Under the pieces are notes generated by a model. That model saw only the letters and a list, made by a program, of their open reading frames with translations, was not told the origin of the DNA and ran no database searches. Positions 59,177-64,000 of a DNA stretch of 64,000 bases are shown here, piece after piece (position 1 is the first letter of the stretch; each line of letters begins with the position of its first letter). A program made the position numbers and the translations under genes. The stretch lies in the NCBI GenBank assembly GCA_030686995.1, contig CM060703.1, forward strand, positions 112,560,361 through 112,624,360, written 5' to 3'. The stretch is from Artemisia argyi. Its lineage: Eukaryota > Streptophyta > Magnoliopsida > Asterales > Asteraceae.

Positions 59177-59323
59177 CAACCACAACAAGTATAAATACGA
59201 CCACGACATGTAGGAATACAACCACAATCTGTCTAGATACAACCACGACATGTATATATAGAACCACAACCTGTATAAATACAACCACGACATGTATATA
59301 TACAACCACAACCTGTATAAATA
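59177..59323. repeat. 21-bp tandem repeat x7 between accessory ORF and gag of B
   Basis: Units start at 59177, 59198, 59219, 59240, 59261, 59282 and 59303, e.g. ACCACGACATGTATATATACA alternating with ACCACAACCTGTATAAATACA-like units, so a 42-bp dimer is visible. A multiple of three keeps a Tyr-rich frame open by chance. Confidence 0.9.
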
Positions 59324-59562
59324 CGATAATAATAAAGAGCAACCACGAAACATCATAAATATAATCACAACACATGAATATAATACATGAAAATTTCGGC
59401 CTACATGGACCGATATAATATACAGCACAACATTTCCAACATAGTAGAGTCGCACTTGATATATTTGTTTGTACAACAACCAAAAGACTACAAGTTCTTG
59501 AACTATGTCCCACATCCCGGGACTAGGAAAATAATAAAAGCTAAGATAATACTAGTCTATGT

Positions 59563-60513
59563 CTAGGCTCCTCCAGGTGCTCTAGATGGTCCAGGCTCTC
59601 CTCTCAGGCGGCGAATCTCACGATCCATCGCAACCACGATCTCCTCTAGGTGCTGGACTCGTAACTGAAAAGAAGCATCTTTGCGCTCCAATACGACTAA
59701 CCTCTCTCGGATCAATGCCAACTGGTCTACCTGCTCCCACTGAGTCTCCTGTGTCGCCTGAGCTCTATCTCGAATCTCAGGTAGCTCATCCCTAAGTAGA
59801 TCAATCTGCTCCTGGTGCTTCAACTGTCGTGCCTTGAGTCTATGGTAAGACACATCAATACTAACTCTGCCCTGAATCAAATCCTCAACCTGCTCCTCGA
59901 CAGCCTCAAGTCGAGTAGTGATAATCTCATCAACTCTATACCCCAAACTATCAACTTGCTCCTGCTGAGCCCCTAACTGATCCTCTAATGTAACAGCTGT
60001 AGGCCCCCTAGCTGCAGCCGCTCTCGAACTCTCACCTATGTGATATACTGGTGGTGGTGAAAGGTCAGCAGTCTCGGTAGTAGGTGAATCTGGGGTGGTA
60101 AGCCTTGCACGCTTCCTGAACGGCAAGAGTGAGGTAGATATAGGAGTAGTAGTGGGTATGGCTGGTGGTGGTGGTGTAGGCACAGTAGGACTAGGGAGAG
60201 TCCTATAAGTAGATGTAGCTGGGCGAACCCTCTTCCTAGCAACCTGAATGATCTTACTACTAGGAAACATAAGCCTCGGTTCTGAAGAAGTAGTAGTAGT
60301 AGGTGATGGTATGTCAGTGGGTACAGTAGGATGGACATGAGGAGTGGGAGCCGTCTCCTCCTCCTCGAAAGGCTCGGTGTCATCATCTGATGCCAAAAGT
60401 GGCAACTCAGGTGTAGGAGAAACAAGTGGTGAAACAGCAGTGGAGGACACAGAGCCCTCATCATCAGAGTCTGATATAGTGTAAAGTATGACAGTGTTTG
60501 GATTCGAAGACAT
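59563..60513 (-). CDS. Intact accessory ORF in the leader of element B (316 aa)
   Basis: It lies between PBS (60672) and gag (59080) on the gag strand and is uninterrupted, although gag-pol has stops and frameshifts. Residues 10-55 are acidic/Ser-rich (SDSDDEG, ASDDDTEPFEEEE), 55-130 Pro/Thr-rich, with basic clusters ARKRVR (92-97) and PFRKRARL (131-138) that look like nuclear signals. YHIGESSRAAAARG (158-170) leads into a coiled coil (~175-305: LEDQLGAQQEQVDSLGYRVDEI, QHLEEIVVAMDREIRRL in parts). No enzyme motif. From memory, many Asteraceae 'putative reverse transcriptase domain' proteins start with a similar Pro-rich, RKR, GESS-containing segment, so this is likely a family. Roles in particle assembly, RNA binding or nuclear import are guesses. 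Confidence 0.8.
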   Translation of the reverse strand: MSSNPNTVILYTISDSDDEGSVSSTAVSPLVSPTPELPLLASDDDTEPFEEEETAPTPHVHPTVPTDIPSPTTTTSSEPRLMFPSSKIIQVARKRVRPATSTYRTLPSPTVPTPPPPAIPTTTPISTSLLPFRKRARLTTPDSPTTETADLSPPPVYHIGESSRAAAARGPTAVTLEDQLGAQQEQVDSLGYRVDEIITTRLEAVEEQVEDLIQGRVSIDVSYHRLKARQLKHQEQIDLLRDELPEIRDRAQATQETQWEQVDQLALIRERLVVLERKDASFQLRVQHLEEIVVAMDREIRRLRGEPGPSRAPGGA

Positions 60514-60671
60514 GTCTCTGTGATGATCAAGGTGAAATAAAAATAAATAACTCGTATAATGGAATCACCAAAAAAAATAAGTAAATATGCACTTATGATG
60601 AAATGATGATATGCTATGATGGTGTGGTTATAGTCTAGGGTCCATGATGCATCCTAGTTCGCTATAACCTT
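60514..60671 (-). other. Leader of element B
   Basis: Non-coding stretch between the PBS and the accessory ORF. 60600-60670 is closely similar to the A leader at 50520-50600. Confidence 0.6.
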
Positions 60672-60684
60672 GGCTCTGGTACCA
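60672..60684 (-). other. Primer binding site of element B
   Basis: On the minus strand TGGTACCAGAGCC, one mismatch from the initiator tRNA-Met site; three bases from the LTR. Confidence 0.8.
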
Positions 60685-60687
60685 ATC

Positions 60688-63683
60688 TGTCACACCCCCA
60701 ATTTACCTGACTTGCAGCGGAATGGAATGCCTGAGGGTGTAACGGTCATAGCACACAAACAAGGATATATTGAACGACCTAAAGTGTCGTTTGGAAAATA
60801 CATCGTTTGATTCATTCAAAATATTCAAAGTTATAAAACATAGGTCCCAAAAGTTGGAAAAGGTTTAAGGAAATAATTTAGTACAATCAAACGATAGTTC
60901 ATAAGTGCATGAAATCCAAAAAGAGACGCGTCATCCTTGATACACAAAATGACTCCATGCATGCCATGAGAATATGCCTTAGTTACCTGAGAAATACATT
61001 GCGAAAACGGTCAACATAAAGTTGGGGAATAATCATAGGTTTATAAGTAAATCGTATGTACATAAACCACAAGTATAAAGTAAGCCGACAAGAATGTCAA
61101 AAATGCTACATTGGCTCTTAAGCTCATGACCCCGAAGCTAGACTTTGTAATGGCCCCACCAGAGTGTTTACCAGACACTCAGTTTGTTAAGACATGAAAT
61201 GCATTCGTCCCGTTGGAGCAACCCAAACACGAATGGAGGCGTCACCCTCGATAGATCTATCCACTCACTCTCGCTTGGCAATATAATTAACGGTCCATGA
61301 TATATAAGGGGACTTAACTTGGTAGTAAGGCAACTTAAGCAATGTATGGAATTTGTAATACTTGGGCATGTACAAAAATAATTGTGCAATGTATTCTCCC
61401 CCGTGGGATTTGAAATCAAATAAGTATTAAAACGGGGCTATGAAGACTCACCTCGAAATGATGGTACAAAGATGGTACAATGATGTAAAAGTAGTCGGGA
61501 CAATGAGGCGCGAACACTAGCCGCAACCTAAATGAATAATCGCGATCTAATTTAGATCAAGCCGTAATGTAATGAATGCACGTGCACATGATACCTATAC
61601 CACTCGTAATTTGGAAATACTAGTTATCGTCATAGTAAAATAGTTTCCATACATAGGAAAAATAAGTCCATATATAGAAGTATATAACTTGTCGTATTAT
61701 CTCGTACGAAAATGTTAGCGTTAAATTCCTCGTATCGAAAACCTTAAATAACGTCGTTTAGTCGTATAAATATTCTCTTGGTCATACGTATTCATTTGTT
61801 AAGAATATAGTCCTTAGTAACATTTCTAGAAAATATACCATTTAGTGTGTAAGTTATTATTTTTTTTATTTGTGACCATATATATATATATAGTTTTGAC
61901 GATGTTAAAACGGGTATAACTTGGTCGTTTTAAGCTCATTTTCCTTGTTCCTTATGTCCACGGATTCGTTTTTGTATATACTAATATATTTTTGATAACT
62001 AGGCTCCTCTAGGTTACGTTTAACACCTCTTTTTGTCCGTCGAAAACTGCCAAACAGCATGCAGTTTTTATAAAAATAGTTTTCATCGTTAAATTTGCAA
62101 AAATCATATCTCCTTCGTTATAAGCTCGTTTTAATCAGTTCTTTCGCCTAAAGTTTCGTTTTTGAAAGTATTTTCTAAATCTTTGGTCAAAAATTAACCA
62201 CCATCTACTGATTTTCCCACAAATTTAAAATAGGGACAGTAGGTATTTCTATTGTTTCAAAAATCATTTCTAGGGTTCTAATCTAGTTCCATCTTCAATC
62301 AAACCACTTTCAATCACCACAAAACTAGTCTAGTCCTACCATACACCTTCTTAGGGTGTCATGGGTCCTTAAACATCATCAATCCACTAGGTCTAACAAG
62401 GGTTTCTCATGTTTTCATTTCTAGGGCTCAAAGTTAAATATGTACAAAATAGAGTGGTATAAACCATTATATGCATGAGTTCTTGTAAGAAAAGTATATA
62501 ACCATAGTAATAACTTGTAAAAATTATAAAAATGAGTTTGTTAACTTACTTGAAGGTTTAAGGAGTTTAGATGATGAAAAACCTACTAATCCTTGAGTTT
62601 TTATTTCAAAACTCCAACAAGGATGACTAAGTGAACAAGTTTATATCTAGATCTTGGAAAAATTGTTGTTCTTGCTTCTTGATCTACCCTAGGCCGATTT
62701 ATACAAGAGAGAAAATGAGAGAAAAAGTTTACTTGCACTATGGATGTTAATTTGTGAAAAATGGGATGAAATGGTGTAATATATACTTAGAGACAAGAGT
62801 TAGGTTTGCATTAAATTTGGTTGGTGAGATTTTAGCTTATTAGGACCAAAGGGGGGGGGGGGGGGGGGGGTTGGCCGGCGCAAAAAGGAGGGAAAGGGGG
62901 GGGGGGGGTTGTCTTGGGTTTTATTTAAAAAGTTAGTGGTAGTATGTTGTAGTGTTAGTTTTAGGTTTTATCGGGTACCGGGTTTGTTAGAAATAAATTT
63001 TATTGAAGTTATTCGGGACATAATAAAGTCGTAAAAATTATAAAAATATGTCGGGTACAAGTACGGAGAGTTCGGGTGATTATTGTTTAATTTTTATGAA
63101 AACCGTCGTTATTAAGTTAGACGTACGATACGAAATAAATAAATTTCCAAAATACCGGGTAAATTAATATTATAATTTTTATATTATTAAAATGAATATA
63201 AAAATATATTGGGATCATAGTCGGGAGTATCGGACATGTTAGTCACATTTATAGTTCGCGTATTAGTGTTTATTTAGAATAAACATACGTAAATCGTTAA
63301 TTTTACCAAAAGTATTAATTTAGTTATCCTACGAGTGGAATAGTATGCAAGTGCCCTAATGATGATATGCAGACTATTTCTAGTCCGTATGAAGTGCCCT
63401 GATAAAAATGCATGAATTCGCTCCTGAACCAATACGGTTACGCGAATTTGAATACTCGTAAACTAAATTTACGATGACATGAGTAATGCACGTGAATAGT
63501 GGTTTTCTCTCGGAAATGAATAGTGTCAAGTGAATAGTAAAATTTCTGAATGTTTCTCGGAATGTCAAATTGACCTAAAAAACGGTGAATAGTAAAACGA
63601 TGAATAGTGATCGATGAATAGTAATTTGTGAATAGTAGAATGTCGAAGTTTGGAAAAATGACCTGAAATTGTGGGGTGTGATA
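60688..63683 (-). repeat. 5' LTR of element B (2,996 bp)
   Basis: Starts TGTCACACCCCC, ends TGTGATA. Two G tracts flank TTGGCCGGCGC (62852-62908). It shares islands with the A LTRs (e.g. the GGAGGCGTCACCCTCG block at ~61232, the GAATTCGC hairpin near 63415) while the rest has diverged. ORFs inside are chance. Confidence 0.88.
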
Positions 63684-64000
63684 GGCCCTTACACAGACAC
63701 CCTTGCAAGTATCAATAAAATGTTATGGTTTCTAGCTAACTCCATAGCGTATTTTACTTTATTGCATATATGTCAATATTGTTTATCTTATATTTTTGCC
63801 TACATGGCGTGCATGCACCACTTAAAGACCCACGAAGGCATAAAGGATGAGTTAACCTACTAATTCACTCGTTGAGTAAGAGGGTTGCAAACCCATCAAC
63901 ATTGGATCACGTATCCTTGCTAAGCGCCTTACTCTTGAGACGTCGAAGTAAGTTTCACGTGCGCACCCCACGACGGACGCGCGTATACTAAGTACACCGT
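63684..64000 (+). other. Internal DNA of Tat-like element C flanking B
   Basis: No gene. Its last ~60 bases resemble window positions 1-60, so it is probably the 3' internal region of element C, into which B inserted. The small ORF at 63669-63863 crosses the B/C junction and is not a gene. Confidence 0.45.

Noticed and set aside
59081..59515. Tyr/Trp-rich N-terminal extension of B gag
   Set aside because: The frame is open through the 21-bp repeat by chance; gag-like sequence starts at the Met at 59080.

Overview
This window is plant nuclear DNA. Almost all of it is nested, broken LTR retrotransposons, and I recognise no host gene, tRNA, rRNA or CRISPR array. The element types and their extra ORFs point to the daisy family (Asteraceae): a Copia gag with a long coiled coil, a large Copia-associated ORF 3' of pol, Tekay-type Gypsy elements with ~3 kb LTRs and a Pro-rich leader ORF, and a 'putative gypsy-type transposase' gene with introns. 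The genus is not decidable from this sequence. Family assignments come from protein motifs read by eye. Letters K, H, I, J, G1, F, E, G2, D, C, A and B are my labels.

Layout from left to right. 1-3902: 3' end of a Tat-like Gypsy element K (+), with an antisense intron-containing accessory gene (412-3022), a polypurine tract and the 3' LTR. 3903-8390: 3' end of Copia element H (+), with an RNase H remnant, a long non-coding tail, a polypurine tract and the LTR. 8391 to ~10740: 5' end of Athila-like element I (-). ~10741-12321: 5' end of Athila-like element J (+), head-to-head with I. 12322-15362: unassigned AT-rich DNA with large microsatellites. 15363-18146: leader and gag of Copia G1 (+). 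18147-21140: 3' end of Copia F (-). ~21141-31823: Athila-like element E (-) with its 3' LTR, a pol decayed by at least five nonsense codons, and gag. 31824-33771: a Tekay-like LTR scrap, then the 5' LTR, PBS and leader of Copia G2. 33772-42339: Copia D (-), lacking its 5' end. 42340-43041: 5' LTR, PBS and start of gag of Tat-like element C (+). 43081-53668: complete but non-autonomous Tekay-like element A (-), inserted in the 3' LTR remnant of B. 53669-63683: rest of Tekay-like element B (-). 63684-64000: Tat-like internal DNA of C again; it resembles the first bases of the window.

Order of events, inferred. Element C was hit by B. A deletion fused C gag to the middle of B's 3' LTR. A then inserted in that remnant, giving a perfect GTTGT target duplication. 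Hand-counted LTR differences fit this order: about 0.6% between A's two LTRs and about 1.2% between the B LTR copies. A keeps clean LTRs, PBS and polypurine tract but has a ruined coding region, so it was probably mobilised in trans by a relative such as B.

The most interesting content is the accessory material carried by these elements: an intact 316-codon ORF between PBS and gag in B, with a decayed remnant in A; an 829-codon-scale ORF behind Copia D pol; the antisense spliced gene of K; fast-changing minisatellites in Copia leaders; a dispersed CAGTACC motif through element D; and a cluster of palindromic TGACG(G/C)CGTCA sites in an Athila-like LTR.
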